Positions 1 through 12,496 of a DNA stretch of 64,000 nucleotides are shown piece by piece (positions within the stretch are counted from its first letter, which is position 1; every line of letters begins with the position of its first letter). The DNA comes from Emmonsiellopsis sp. PD_33 (Eukaryota > Ascomycota > Eurotiomycetes > Onygenales > Ajellomycetaceae): the NCBI GenBank assembly GCA_032988165.1, contig JANTQF010000011.1, forward strand, positions 124,001 to 188,000. Reading direction: 5' to 3'. The notes beneath the pieces are model-generated. The model saw only the letters and a list, made by a program, of their open reading frames with translations, did no database searches and was not told the origin of the DNA. The position numbers and the translations under genes were made by a program.

Positions 1-1337
1 TCCAACCATTCTTGAACGCAGTCATGGACGTCAACTGGCTTGATACGGGCCGTCAGAACTAGAGTCTGTGAATTGAAGAATATTCTGAGGAATTAAGATA
101 TATTAATGTTAGATTTTCATGAATACGGATTTTGTTGGAAGGACATACCGAGGATGGGCTCTCTCGATGTCCGGATCCTCGGAGAACGATCTGGCAAGAA
201 GGTGTCCTTCGTCTGGAGGAATGTTTGGGAATTCCAAATCAACACTATAATCTGTGCTCAAGATTTTCCGTTTAATATCATTGAATCTCTCGGGATATAA
301 TTGCTGGAGCTTTGTTGTGTTGCTTCTCAAGGTCCGCCCCATGGTGACGCTTCCCACGTTTAGTTATCTGTTTTATAGTACAACCCATTAAATGACGAGA
401 GCAGCACAGGATCTGTTGGAAACTGCGGTAAAAAAGTGAGAAGGCTAAAAGTAGTATGATTCCCAGAGAGCCCTCACAAAGGAAACGAATTGAAAGAGAA
501 GTTCTGTTCAAACAGAAGAAGATGCACTGAAGTCAACATACTCGCTGCTGGCTACGTCATGTAACTAACTCACTAGGCTTTCCTAGTTTGGACCAAGGCA
601 GTTAGCGCGAACTCAAGTCCAACCACATTGTCCAACTTCCTTCGATATCGAGCTCGTCCTGCATGCAACAACCCGTCAAGCCGGCCCGAGCCTTGTTCAA
701 TCCGCTCCAAGTATCTAGCCAGTTGCGGTCGCTTTCATCTTCATATTCATACCCAGTAATTAGAGAGCCCTCAATATGGGATGCTGCCATCCACCGCTCG
801 CCAACATGCCATTCCACTTTCGTACGCCCAGGGTCACCCCCGTCGACAAATTGACCCCGGGTTTCTCTAATCCCCATGAACCAACATCGCCAGGGTGTGG
901 TGCAACCACATTATCTACGAGCTACAATCGGGGATCCCAAATTAGCTCGCTCAGGCCTTTCAATGTGATTCCGCTGCAAGCCAGTTCACATATTATGCAA
1001 GGCGACGGCACGCCACACCCTGCAATAGCCCCCCCAACTAAAGGAGGGTCTTGCGGGGTTCCTTTGCTTGCTGTTTCTTCTCCAGCTGTGCTCTTTTGAC
1101 CGTGTTCGTTGTCGAGGAAGCTTTACTAGCCAGTTGCTCTTCGTTCAAAAAACTACCTTTACCCAGAGCAAACCAGTTGCCAATCGCCACGCTGTAGCGT
1201 GTGCTGCCAGCCGCCATGAGGCCGCCCTCTAGCTTTTTTGTTTCGGTCGGTTTGATTCTCCCATTCGTAAAGCGTGCAGTAGCAAGGGAGGAAGAGGATG
1301 TGGGACTCAACCTCTTTACAGACTTTACCCCGTATGG
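1..1337. other. 5' flank, no confident gene
   Basis: Apart from the weak minus-strand ORF at 109-357, this stretch shows only short overlapping frames on both strands. It probably holds the promoter, the 5'UTR and an unlocated first exon of the ankyrin/SPRY gene that follows, because the first readable frame of that gene has no suitable ATG after its last upstream stop (around 1230). Confidence 0.4.
109..357 (-). CDS. possible hypothetical ORF or exon (82 codons)
   Basis: An ATG-started open frame of 82 residues reads leftward here. It is rich in charged residues (for example LYPERFNDIKRKIL near the start) and looks more like coding sequence than random translation, but I recognise no domain. 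It could be a short gene, a relic, or an exon of a gene lying further left, since the window edge is close. No partner exon with a convincing splice site was found. Confidence 0.2.
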   Translation of the reverse strand: MGSVTMGRTLRSNTTKLQQLYPERFNDIKRKILSTDYSVDLEFPNIPPDEGHLLARSFSEDPDIERAHPRYVLPTKSVFMKI

Positions 1338-4300
1338 TTGGCCCCATCGATAGTTTCAAACGGGATAACTGCTGACCCAGGTGCCAGACTTCTTGCACTT
1401 TTTGGAGAACAATTTGCGAGGCAGTTTATGAGCCAAAGTCTCTCATGGCTAGACCACATAGTCTTTGCAATGGTCCCTTTGGGTATAGTCACTGCGGTAA
1501 TTGGGGCTATTAGAGTATGCGGGCCCAAGTGGGCGAGAGCAGTCATAGGTCGTGCGCGCGAGACCAGAGCTGTTGCGGAAATCGAGCTAATGTCCTCGAC
1601 ATCCCGAGAAGTCTGCGAGTTGTTCAATGGCAAGTCCATTGTACGTGCAATGGGCGAGCCCCAGATAAAGCAGTTCCTTCTTTTCCCCCGCTTATACGAC
1701 AAAATGGACGAAGGTGATTGCGGCCTATATACGCTTGAGAACGCATTCAAGGCGGGAAAAATTAGGAAAGAACGTGAGTTCAGCGTATCTATGCTTCTCC
1801 TTTGTCCCATCTTGGAATATTTCCATACAGATGCTCAAACATCGATATAATTAGCGTACCGTGGCCCAATATGGCGCCTCCTATCCCGTGTAATGCGATG
1901 GGATACCATTCCTTCAAATCCGGAAAAGGCTGAAAAGGCTGAAAAAATCGGAACCCTCCTAAAATTATTTACATCTATGCATCTTGCGATATACCGTCAG
2001 CAACCCCCTTCTAGCACAACAGAATTGCACGGCGACATTGAGGCAGCAACATCAAACACAATCAACGGTACACCACCGTCAGTCAAGGTATACCCTGTCC
2101 AAAATGGCCACGCCAAACCAACTCGTCCTGAAAGCGAAATCGTGCGAACTTGTTCAAGCGGGTCAAAGGCTTCCCAAGACCAAGATGAATTCCCGCAAGT
2201 ACTGGTTCGAAGCGCACCCAATCTACAGCTCAACCAGTACTCCGAGAACCCTTCCACCGATCACAATGATGTCTGGCTGTTTGGTGCCGCTGCTACAGGT
2301 ATTATTCTTCAGGTTGGGGTGCTTGTGGTTGCTGGGATTACCGTTTACCATGGTCCCACGAGAGCCGCAGTTGGGCAAAAGAACATATACGGATTTGCCT
2401 TATTTCTATCCGGTTCCATCGTGCTCGTTTTCGGGATGTCGTTGTGTGCTTGGGTGATTGAGCGAAGCACGAAAGAATATTTCTGGAAACCAAATACTAA
2501 GAGCAACTCTTCCGCCGTCGGAGCGCAAACCCCAGACTTGGAACTTCCGCGTCTTATTTGGCTCCAAAGGAAGCATGTCGTGAATGATCAAGCTTTTGAT
2601 CCATATGTTGTTCTGGGAGGCGCAAAGAAGGGAATTTTGACTTCGAGTAGGGCTCCAGACGACAAAGACAAAGCCGATAAAACGATAGAGAATGCAGAGA
2701 AAAATGTCTCTCAGGTCGATATTGTCCCGTTCGTGAAGCAGTGGTGTGGGGATATTACATATTTTGTCACAATGCTAGGCGCCCTCTGTGGAATGTTGGG
2801 TTTTGTTCTGCAATTCCAGGGTCTCCGCGGATTACGCTGGCCATCTTCTGTTGCTCAATTGGTCGCCATCTTCGTTATGGCAGTGATACGCGCAGGCGTT
2901 CGCAGGACTTTGGGATGGACACCCCCTTTTTGCCGCACATTAGCAGAGTGTGAACTAGACTGGATGGCGATTCGTGTCGTTTTCTGTAAGGATTTTCGTG
3001 AAGGGTCAAAAACAAGTGTTGCAGCTTGCGTTGAGGAAGATTGCGATAAAGTTCATGCGAGCCATGTGTATAGGTTCGCAATATTGACTTCTGCTGCGTC
3101 AGACGATCCGGATAACATATCTATCCCCGAATTTCTCATAAAGGCCGGCAGCCGCCTTAGAAATGGGGAATTAAACGCGGCCAGCCGACCTGACGAGGCA
3201 ATTCCAAGCAGCAAAAGGCCAAGCAGCCGAAGGCCAAGCAGCCAAAGGACGCTGCAAGTTCGTCGGCGGATCTCCGAACTGACTGCATGGAAGGGCAGAG
3301 CGTCAAAAGCTGCAATGTCACTGAAACGGGCCATCGAACTTCTTATGAACGAATTTTGCACCGAGACTTGGGAAGGACTTGACGTGTTCACTTGGTCATT
3401 GGATACCAAAGTCGAATATCGTTCGTCCCCAAAAAAAGAAGGCACCTGGAAAGAGCCTCTCGACATGGATTCAAAGGTCGTTTGGTTGACTGTGGAGAGG
3501 AAAGATAAGAAGTGGAGTGCTAGGTACAACGAACTCGACGCGGCCCTGTCACTCTGGATGTCTCTATTTGAGAGAATGTGGAACGAAAATCATGGTAAAC
3601 TTGAGGACGAAGACCCTGTCGACGACAGCGCATCAACTGGCGAATGGATTGCACATGCCGGGCCTCAGTGGGAGTCTCGAGAATACAGATATCGCAGAAT
3701 ACTGGGCTCTAGCAACGAAATGTTAAAGAGAGACTTGGCCTGGTGGGTGGATGACATGTTGGCCTACGAAGAATCACGAGAGTTGTCAGTTGCTGCAACA
3801 ATAGGCTTCCATGGACTCAAACTAGAAGGTTAGTTGAAACGTTGAAACGTTTGTTTCGCCAGCTTATGTTTAACCTCATGCCCAATCTCTCTTTCTTCCT
3901 TGACCGGAATACTCAAGGATATCACCTCTCTAGAAAAGCGGGTCTGTTCGGTGTGTCTTCCAAGATGCTAATTCAGAATGACAGGTGTTTCTCAAACACC
4001 AAGAAATATAGAAGAATTATCGATCATCTCCCGAGGACCTTTACCAACCATACTAGCCCAACACCTTTTCACTGGTTTCGTGTGGAGTATTTCGAAATAT
4101 CTTCCGCAGGATGCATTGAGTTCTGCTGATATCGAAGACCGGGATCGGTTTATACCGCATCGAATCGCCGATTCCTACCAATTCCCCAAGCTTAGAAACA
4201 GGAAACTACGCCACATCGTTCAAGTCTCTGAAAGCGTGGGGTTGGGAACAGCCAAAGATATTTTCCTATGCTTGATTCCCCCTCTTAGTAGCCAACTGCT

Positions 4301-7300
4301 CCTGCCGAATGAGGAAATACTTGACCTTGTCCACCACAGTGCAAACAAACTCGAGAAAGGCCATAACTGGAAGCAGGCTGCGGAAATATACGATGCATGG
4401 CTGGACACTGTCATTTCCTCGCAAACGGAAGAACGCTATAACTATGCTGTCGTGATTGCCGTGATTGACTTCCTCCTTCAAGCGACGGACCCATTTATGA
4501 AGGATACAACGGAAGCTGTAATGCATAAGGGTGCTTCAGTTGTGAAGGGGATCGTTGAAAATATTGTTGACAAACTCCACTCCAAAAGTCTTCTCCGCCT
4601 TGCTTGGAGGCTTCTCCGTTTTTATGAGGCACAGAACCGAGGTTCCGCTTTTAAAAATCTAATCCGTAAGGAGCTGCAGGACGAAGTCTCCAAGGGTAAA
4701 CCTGAAATAGCCCTTGATTCGAAAGATAATTTGAGACTCTTGCGATTTTTGCCGGCACATTCCCGCGCTTGCAAAGGGGGCAGTTATGATCCCCCTTCTG
4801 ACAATGAGGCAACACAGGCGGATCTTTTCGGCTGGACTCCCATACACTACTATGCTGCTACTGCCAATGATGACGAAACTCATGAGGATACCATAACCAG
4901 ACCTCATCATAAGACCGACAGGCTGGGAAGGACGCCATGCCACTACGCTGCAATGTCGGGCTGCACCAAATTCTTGGAAAGTTTCCTTGGAGAACAACCG
5001 GATCAAGCTGTAGAAGGCGCGATTGAAGGACGTGACGGAATGACACCCCTTCATTTAGCAGCCAAATCCGGGAAACTCGAATGGGTAAAACAATTGGCTA
5101 AATCCAGGGAGCGTTTGCACGCTATCGATCATTGGGGCCGAACTCCTATCCACATAGCTGCAAGCGAAGGTCATCATGAAGTTGTTAAATTTTTGATCAA
5201 AGAAGCAGGTGACGAGTGGAAGGACACGCCCTGTTATTCCGAGCTCTCCTTGCGACATGCGGTGCACCTGGCGGTACTGAATGGCCATGCCGGAATTGTC
5301 GAATCGCTGATAAAACAATCAGGCATTGTTGCCCTGGGAGCACAGGATTCCGATAAGCTCAACCCATTTGAACTTGCTCTTTTAAATGGAGGAGACCAAA
5401 GTATGATGGAGACTTTGATGAAGATATTCCATGAATATTTCGGAAAGGATGATGGTCATGGCGCGGACGATGAGGCTGCGAAGGCCAACAAAATTTTGGA
5501 TACCAATGTCAGACATCTGGGCGATGAAGAGGGGGGAGAGATTCCAAGCCTAAGAAACAGGTTGTTGAGGACACTTTTCTTGGGAGTTTACAAACCAGGC
5601 CGCCCTAAAGTGCCAGGATTGCTCTTCCGACTTGAAAGTGGATCTGGGAGCAACCCTAAAATTGGCGCACAACGGGATTCAGATACAGGGAGCGAGCTTT
5701 ACAAAGAGTACTCGAGGGAATTGGAAGTAAATGCTATTACCGATGACGGATTCACGCCCTTAATATGGGCCATACGCGACGGCCGATTGGACGACATTAA
5801 GACTCTGTTCAGTCATGGCGCAACGCTCCACGCGATGGATAAAGCCAATAGGACCCCTCTGTCATGGGTAGGAAAGGATTCTGACGACCTTGATGCCGAA
5901 AAGCGCAAAGCCATCGCAACCGAACTTCTAGAACATCTTCAGGGTTCTAAGGTTGATGCTATCAACCATAAAGGGAGTCCGCTGAGAAAAACCCCTCTAA
6001 TATATGCGGCAAAGCATGGACATGAAGAAGTTGTGCGTTTACTTCTTAATCACAATGCTAAAACGGAAATTCAAGATTTAACTTGCCACACAGCACTTGG
6101 TTACGCCGCTTTGGCCGGACATGAAGCAGTCGTGCATTTACTTCTTGATCACAATGCTAAAATAGAAGTGGAAGATTCACTTTCACGATCAACAGTACTC
6201 GCTTACGCCACTAAAGCCGGACATGCTTCGGTCATTAAAAGTCTTCTCGCCCGTGGCGCAAGCATTTCTGCGACTGATTGGAAAGGAAGAACCCCGTTGC
6301 ATTTTGCTAAGCAGGAAGAAGTGATCCATTTACTGTTGAAGCATGGAGCGGATATAAATGCCGAATCTTCAACCGGGGAAACTCCAATATTCATGGCACT
6401 AAGTGAATGGCGTCAAGAAATCGCCCAGTGTCTCTATGATCTCGGTGCAAAGGTTCATCACAAAACAATCAATGGGGAAACTCCTTTAATGATTGCGTCG
6501 AGGCGGGGTTATACACAGATAGTAAAGGACATTTGTCGAGACGCAAATGCGGCATATATCAATTCTCGGGATAAGGTGTATGGCCTGGCTGCACTGGCAT
6601 TGGCATGCGAAAATAACCACATTGACACGGTCACGGAGCTTATCCGCCACAAAGCAATCGACCCAAATATTCCTGCATCCGGTTATAGGGGATACACGCC
6701 TCTCCATTTTGCAGTTCGGGGTGGCGAAATAAAGATCCTCGAGGCCCTTTTAGAACGCGAGTCCATCGACCCCGCCGCAAAGGATTATGCAGGCGAGACT
6801 CCTCTAGATACGGCTTTGGGTCGTGGTGAGAAGGACATGTTTGAGTTACTACTCTTCGATCAACGAGTTCCTCGGAATATTCGAGATGATCTTCTTGAAA
6901 AAGCCATGTCTAAGTCAGATGAGGCCCTCATTCAAATTCTTCTTTATGCTGGAGCTGATCCATTATCTCCGGGCGCATACGGCCAGAACATGTTGATCCT
7001 AAGCGCGAGCCGAGGACAACTGACGATCTTTAACAAGTTCATACGTGCTATCGAATCACGTGCTATCAGATCACAGACGGTATGGAGAAACTCATGTGGT
7101 CTTGCATACCATGCGGCAGCATCTCGCGGGCATGTATCCATCATCCAAAGACTCATCGAACTCGACATCGACCCTTCGCAATTAGATAAAAATATGTGGG
7201 CATGTTGGGACTGTGCAGGAGGCTCCGGCTATACGGAGATCGGCGAGATGGTTTACGTTAGAAAGCTTTTCCCAAACCCAAACGACAACAAAACCCCACA

Positions 7301-8100
7301 CCAAACTCCATCGGGATGGGACAACCATTTTATCACTGAGAATTTAGCTTTTCCTGACCACGATGTTAATAGTCAATCCACAGTTTGGGGTAAGCATACT
7401 GCAATAGGTATTATTCTGCATTCTTTCTCTTGTACTAACTTCGCTTTTTAGATATACGCGTTGTCTCACCTTCCCCCACGGATGATCAACTGAGCATTCG
7501 GACAAACTACTGCATACCACGATACAAATGCTATTATTACGAGATAGAAATCTTGCAAGCTCCCGAGTCTGGGTAGGTATTCTCCCGTTTAGTTTATATA
7601 TGCACCACCCTTCTGACGTAAACTGGCCAGAATCATTGCATTAGGGCTAGCCGATGATCGGGCGACCCGTTACACCATGCCAGGGTGGCAAGAGGGTACA
7701 TGGGGATACCATGGGTATGACGGTATGATATATGCAGAAGGCAGCAGGGGAATCGTGCCGAACGAGAATGACTACGGCAGCAACGGCAAATACGGCAGGG
7801 GTGATGTGATTGGTTTCGGTACTAACATGCGTTACGGCTATGCTTTCACCACCTTGAACGGAAAGATGAAAAGTAAGTCTATATAGGCACTGCAGGTGCC
7901 TTGCAAACTGTATACCGAGAAACATGCTTACCAAGTCCACAGGTATCGCATTCTCGGAGCTCAAGGGTCAACTATACCCTTTCATAGGCATGGATATCAC
8001 AGCAGAAGGAGTGGGTACGCATATTCGAGTAGTGCTGGAACAAAGCGAGGAACATCCATTTAGATACTCAGGGTCATATGACCTTGGATATCGTTCCTAA
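1338..8100 (+). CDS. large multi-pass membrane protein with ankyrin repeats and C-terminal SPRY domain
   Basis: Six exons can be read: up to 1773, 1855-3828, 3985-7389, 7452-7572, 7631-7872 and 7943-8100. All junctions are GT-AG and keep frame, giving about 2,111 residues from 1338. Residues 1-145 carry a segment I recall as common in fungal ankyrin proteins (LFGEQF, GRARE, ELMSSTSREVCE). Hydrophobic segments lie near residues 42-62, 284-310, 326-348, 446-469 and 479-501. Exon 3 holds many ankyrin repeats (TPLHLAA, GRTPIHIAA and similar). Exons 4-6 encode a SPRY domain (YYYEIEIL, GWQEGTWGYHGYDG, GDVIGFG, ending FIGMDI). The family suggests a membrane-anchored protein-interaction scaffold; the function is unknown. 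The true start is unresolved: position 1338 is TTG, the first in-frame ATG lies near 1428, and an upstream exon spliced near 1353 is possible. Conventional annotation may split this locus into two genes, but the splice phases favour one. Confidence 0.75.
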
Positions 8101-9179
8101 TAATGGTCTAGGGATATTGTGAGTTGTTTGTTTGAAGCGGTCATATACAGTCTTAATAAATACCTCCTCCTCATCCATATTAACTATCTGCTGCTGTGAT
8201 TTCTCCCATCCGCCTACATAACCAACCACTGGCAAGCTGTTCATCCAGCATTTAAATACCACCGTCCACTGCCCATAGCCCACGGAACGGAGTCCTCACT
8301 CTCATCCACGTCTCTCCTTTCGATAAACTCCTTACCCTTGGTCTCCACGGCTCCATCCGGGATTCCCAACATCCCCAAACCCGAATAATGCCATGTCTCC
8401 TCGACCTGTGGCGGCTGCGGATGGATGCGTCATCCTGCTAGCTAACCAACTAGCTAGCCGTTAAGAGGAAGGCCTAACCGTAGAGACACGGACCGGTTAT
8501 TTTAAACAGACCCGGTATTGGGTAAGTATGTAGGTTTAATGAGATGAGGTTGAGGATAACTACTAGATGTGAATATATGTGGAACAGGTTAACCTCACCC
8601 TGTTACTGGGGCTTTGTTGTGTAACTAAAGAGATAGATAGTTACTCTTTCAGAACACATGCTGTTGTCAAGAAGTAGTTAAACTTTGGGTATATGTTCTA
8701 GGGAAGTATTTGCCACTCCTCCTTACCCCTGGCTGACCCTTCCCCCTCCAAAGTTTGAAGTTGCTGTATTGACATGTGATCCAGGGATAGTTAGTCAACT
8801 CCATATATTTTCGGGTTTATTAGCTTCTCACCCGTGGACCAACCTTAGGATCAAACCATCCTCAACAGAATTTATATCAACAATTTCCACCCAACAAAAT
8901 GCACGCCCGGCCTGGTGGGGAACAGGCAGGTAGTTATAGGAACTATGGCGGCGGAAAAACTTCTATATGAAGTTTTCTATCTCCTCAGAAACAATTGCTA
9001 TTGCTTTCATGTGATATTCTGATATATTTCTTTGAAACTTCATATATTAAAATAGGCGTTAGCATTGCCTGAGAAAAGGCAACTTGAACTCTTTGAACCC
9101 TTGAAGCAAATCCACATCCCACCATCCCGGCCTGCCTGCCTGATATACCAAGTTGGTACAGACACTTGACATAGAAGAA
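8101..9179. other. intergenic, no gene seen
   Basis: This stretch lies between the stop of the ankyrin/SPRY gene and the desaturase ATG. It contains AGCTAG-rich short repeats near 8440-8460 and presumably the 3'UTR of the first gene and the promoter of the second. No convincing coding frame is visible. Confidence 0.5.
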
Positions 9180-10670
9180 ATGGCGGCCTCTACCCCTCCT
9201 AGTATTGCTCGACCAGGCGGCGGACGAAGATCCAAGACGACCATCCACAACTACTCGAAGAAACCTCACATCACAGAAACACCCATAACCTGGAGAAACT
9301 GGTACCAACACGTCGACTGGCTTAGTGTCTTCTTCATCATCATCGTCCCGCTGATGGGATGCATCGCTGCCTGTTTTTACCCGCTACAGCGCCCCACGGC
9401 CATCTTCGCCGTGTTCTACTACTTTAATACCGGCTTAGGCATTACAGCGGGTATGTGTGCAATCCATCCACCCATGCCCATGCCCATGCACAAAAAATAT
9501 CATTCCATGGTTTCAGTTGAAAGGAAAGCAAAAAGTAGAAAAGAAACGCTGATTCTTGAACTTTGACCAGGCTACCACCGCCTCTGGTCCCACCGCTCCT
9601 ACCGCGCCTCAACGCCTCTTAAGCTATATCTAGCCGCCGTCGGCGTCGGCGCCGTCCAGGGCTCTATCCGCTGGTGGTCAAGGGGCCACCGCGCCCACCA
9701 CCGCTACACAGATACAGAAAAGGACCCCTACTCCGTGCGCAAGGGCTTCTGGTACTCGCATCTCGGCTGGATGGTAATGAAGCAGAACCCCAAGAACATC
9801 GGGCGGGCTGATATCACCGACCTGAACGAGGACGCAATCGTGACCTGGCAGCATCGGCATTACATCCCCGCCGTGCTGTTCATGGGCCTCATCTTCCCGA
9901 CGCTGATTTGCAGTATCTGGGGCGATTGGGCGGGCGGGTTGCTGTACGGCGGTATTCTACGCGCGATGTTCGTGCAGCAGGCGACCTTCTGCGTGAACTC
10001 GCTGGCGCACTGGTTAGGCGATCAACCGTTTGACGATCGGCATTCGCCGCGGGATCATCTCGTGACGGCGCTGGTGACGCTGGGTGAGGGCTATCATAAC
10101 TTCCACCATGAGTTCCCGTCCGATTACCGCAATGCGATTGAGTGGTGGCAGTATGATCCGACGAAGTGGGCGATTTGGACGTGGAAGATGCTCGGCCTGG
10201 CGTACGATCTGAAGGAATTCAAGCAGAATGAGATTGAGAAGGGGAGGTTGCAGCAGGAGCAGAAGAGGGTGGATGTGCTGCGGGCGAAGCTGGATTGGGG
10301 CACGCCGATTTCCCAGTTGCCTGTTATGACTTGGGATGAGTTTGAAGCTGAGTCGTCGTCGTGGTCGTCTGCAAGGGCCGATGATGGGAGTGGGAGTGGG
10401 AGTGGGAGTGGAAGAGCCCTTGTTGCCATTGCTGGTGTTGTGCATGATGTGACGCATTTTATTAAGCAGCATCCTGGCGGCAAGGCGTTTATTTCTTCGG
10501 CGGTTGGGAAGGATGCGACGGCTGTGTTTAATGGTGGGATCTATCAGCATTCTAACGCGGCGCATAATCTGCTCTCTACAATGCGGGTGGGGGTCATCTA
10601 TGGTGGTGGTGAGGTGGAGATATGGAAGCGTGCTTATTCTGAGAAGCAGGATGGTCTCAATAAGGGCTGA
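9180..10670 (+). CDS. OLE1: acyl-CoA delta-9 (stearoyl-CoA) desaturase with cytochrome b5 domain
   Basis: Two exons (9180-9450 and 9571-10670; intron with GTATGT and CAG) give 456 residues, a usual length for fungal Ole1. The three histidine boxes that bind the di-iron centre are HRLWSH (93-98), HRAHH (130-134) and HNFHH (266-270). Hydrophobic segments around residues 50-90 and 190-225 fit an ER membrane enzyme. The C-terminus is a fused cytochrome b5 domain with the heme-ligand motif HPGG (391-394) and the second histidine in SNAAHN. Members of this family insert the cis-9 double bond into palmitoyl- and stearoyl-CoA using electrons supplied through the b5 domain. The start is the first ATG of the frame. 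A Gly-Ser repeat separates the two domains. Confidence 0.93.
10386..10409 (+). repeat. in-frame hexanucleotide repeat (GGGAGT x4) in desaturase linker
   Basis: Four perfect copies of GGGAGT encode Gly-Ser pairs between the desaturase and cytochrome b5 domains. The repeat keeps frame, so copy-number change would only alter linker length. Confidence 0.9.
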
Positions 10671-12496
10671 TGAAATTTGTACTGTACATATGAGCCGGTC
10701 ATGCAAATAATTTTTTTTCCTCTGCAGAATGCTGCATATTTAGGAGGATGAAGCTGTCATGAGATTAGAGACATGTATTTGCTATTTGTCCTTAGTCCCC
10801 GAGTCACTACAATTGTAAAAGGGGAAAGAAAATTAAATTAAATTAAAAGAAATCATGGCCCGTTGACTATATAATTCATAGACTACCAGCATATTAACTG
10901 AGTCATTATCCATCCATCATCACCTTATCAATACAGAGAGAAGAAAGCCTTCTGAGAGACTAAAACCAACCCCCCAATGATTGATTTCAGTGCCCCCCCC
11001 CCCCTACTAAGTTCAGCCATAGGGGGAATTTTCAACCATCTTCCCTACCTAACTACTAAATAAATAAGACGGGAGGAGACTGCGGAATCCCTTCCTTCAA
11101 CCAGTTAAGCTGTTCAGGAGATATCCATTTTATTTTACTAATGTTGTGTGTGTGGGCAACTCGAGCCTAATGGAATGGAACTTGTTTTATTATATACAGT
11201 CAGTAGTTACCTATTTGTAAAGAAATATGAACTTAAGCTTATAAAATGAGAATTTGAATGGAACCAAACCAAACCAAATAAATGAGAAATTAGGAAAATG
11301 GAAACAGGGGAGGTAGAAGGGCAGGGGGATAAAAACGGGGGGGAAATAGACTATATGGATGTTATATAAAACTAACTGAATAACTAACTAGTTAACTACC
11401 TATCCCAAGAGAGAACACACAAAATACACACAGGCACAGACATAGACAGAGGCAGAGAACAAGAAGCGGGTAGAGGAGGGGAGAGAAGAGGAGAGAAAGT
11501 ATGAAATTGAAATGCTAAACCAATGATATATATAAAAATAAGAAGGAGGAAAAAATAAAAGAGGAAAGAGGAAAGAAAAGAAGAAGTAAAAAACACCTCC
11601 CCATGCTCATCATCATCATCGTTGTTGTTATTGTCATCGTCGTCGTCATTATCGTCATTTTTCATCCGTTGATTGATCGTTGAGCGTCCCATCCATTCAT
11701 CCATCCATCCATCCATCCGTAAATAGATACATACCGAAAACGCATCCTGAGATTTTTCTTTCTTTCTTTCTTTTCTTTCGTCGATTTTCAAGTTTTTTTT
11801 GTTTTGTTTTTCGGTCCCTATCCATCGTGCTATGGCGTGCGTATGATGGAAGGATAGGTAGATAGATATATACAAAGGCGTTTCATTCGTCATCCATTCA
11901 CCTTCAATCCGTCCCTTTGTTCGTTCGTTCGTTTTGCGGTTTCTTCCTCGTCACTTTTTTTTCTTAGTTTCCGTTCGATCGCATATCTCGTCCAGTGCCA
12001 GCAGGCGAGATGGGGTTGTTGGATGTAATGGGTGGGTTCAAAAATGTCCGAAAAGGGCCAATTCGATCGACCGATCAAAGGATGACGGGTGTGTGAGAGA
12101 GAGAAACGAGGGGAGGGAGACGCAGCAAGCATGTCCGTGACCGTGACCGTGGCGTCGAGGTATCGGATAGTCGAATCCGGGCTGGGGCGGACAGGGCTGG
12201 CTGGTCTGGGTTAGATGTATAGAAAGAAGAAAATAATATCCAAAAGCCACCAGGGATATATATAATGAAAGAAGTCGCAGTCCAATTCCCCCCGTTTTAA
12301 AATTTCCATCGGGCAAGTGGGAAAGAAAAGGAGCACCACGTTGAAGAGGCTAAGAGATGAGAAAAAAGACATCAATGCAACATAATGGGGGATAATAATC
12401 AAGGCAACACAACCAAAAAGTTTGGAGAAAAAAGAGAGAAAAGAGCTGAAATGCATAAAATAAAAAAATCCATCAATCATATCAAATATCCATTCG
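10671..12496. other. convergent 3' intergenic region, low complexity, no gene
   Basis: The region separates the ends of the desaturase (+) and the zinc-finger gene (-). It holds a C12 run near 10991, many tetranucleotide runs (CATC, TTTC, GTTC) between 11600 and 11940, and purine-rich strings. It probably contains both 3'UTRs. Longer open frames here translate to low-complexity sequence and are rejected. Confidence 0.6.
11691..11718. repeat. CATC tetranucleotide microsatellite
   Basis: Nearly uninterrupted CATC units, preceded by trinucleotide CAT/CGT/GTT runs at about 11605-11660 and followed by TTTC (about 11757-11772) and GTTC (about 11918-11932) units. Confidence 0.85.

Noticed and set aside
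1038..1310. 90-codon minus-strand frame with a Lys/Gln-rich tail
   Set aside because: No domain, no splice partner, and it lies in the likely 5' region of the plus-strand gene; not enough to call.
1325..1810. 161-codon minus-strand frame opposite exon 1 of the ankyrin/SPRY gene
   Set aside because: It is a shadow; the plus-strand frame carries recognised conserved motifs and clean splice sites.
10014..10706. 230-codon minus-strand frame opposite the desaturase
   Set aside because: Antisense shadow of a strongly supported gene.
11396..11893. 165-codon minus-strand frame rich in Asp, Asn and Phe
   Set aside because: It is the translation of microsatellites and purine strings in a 3' intergenic region.
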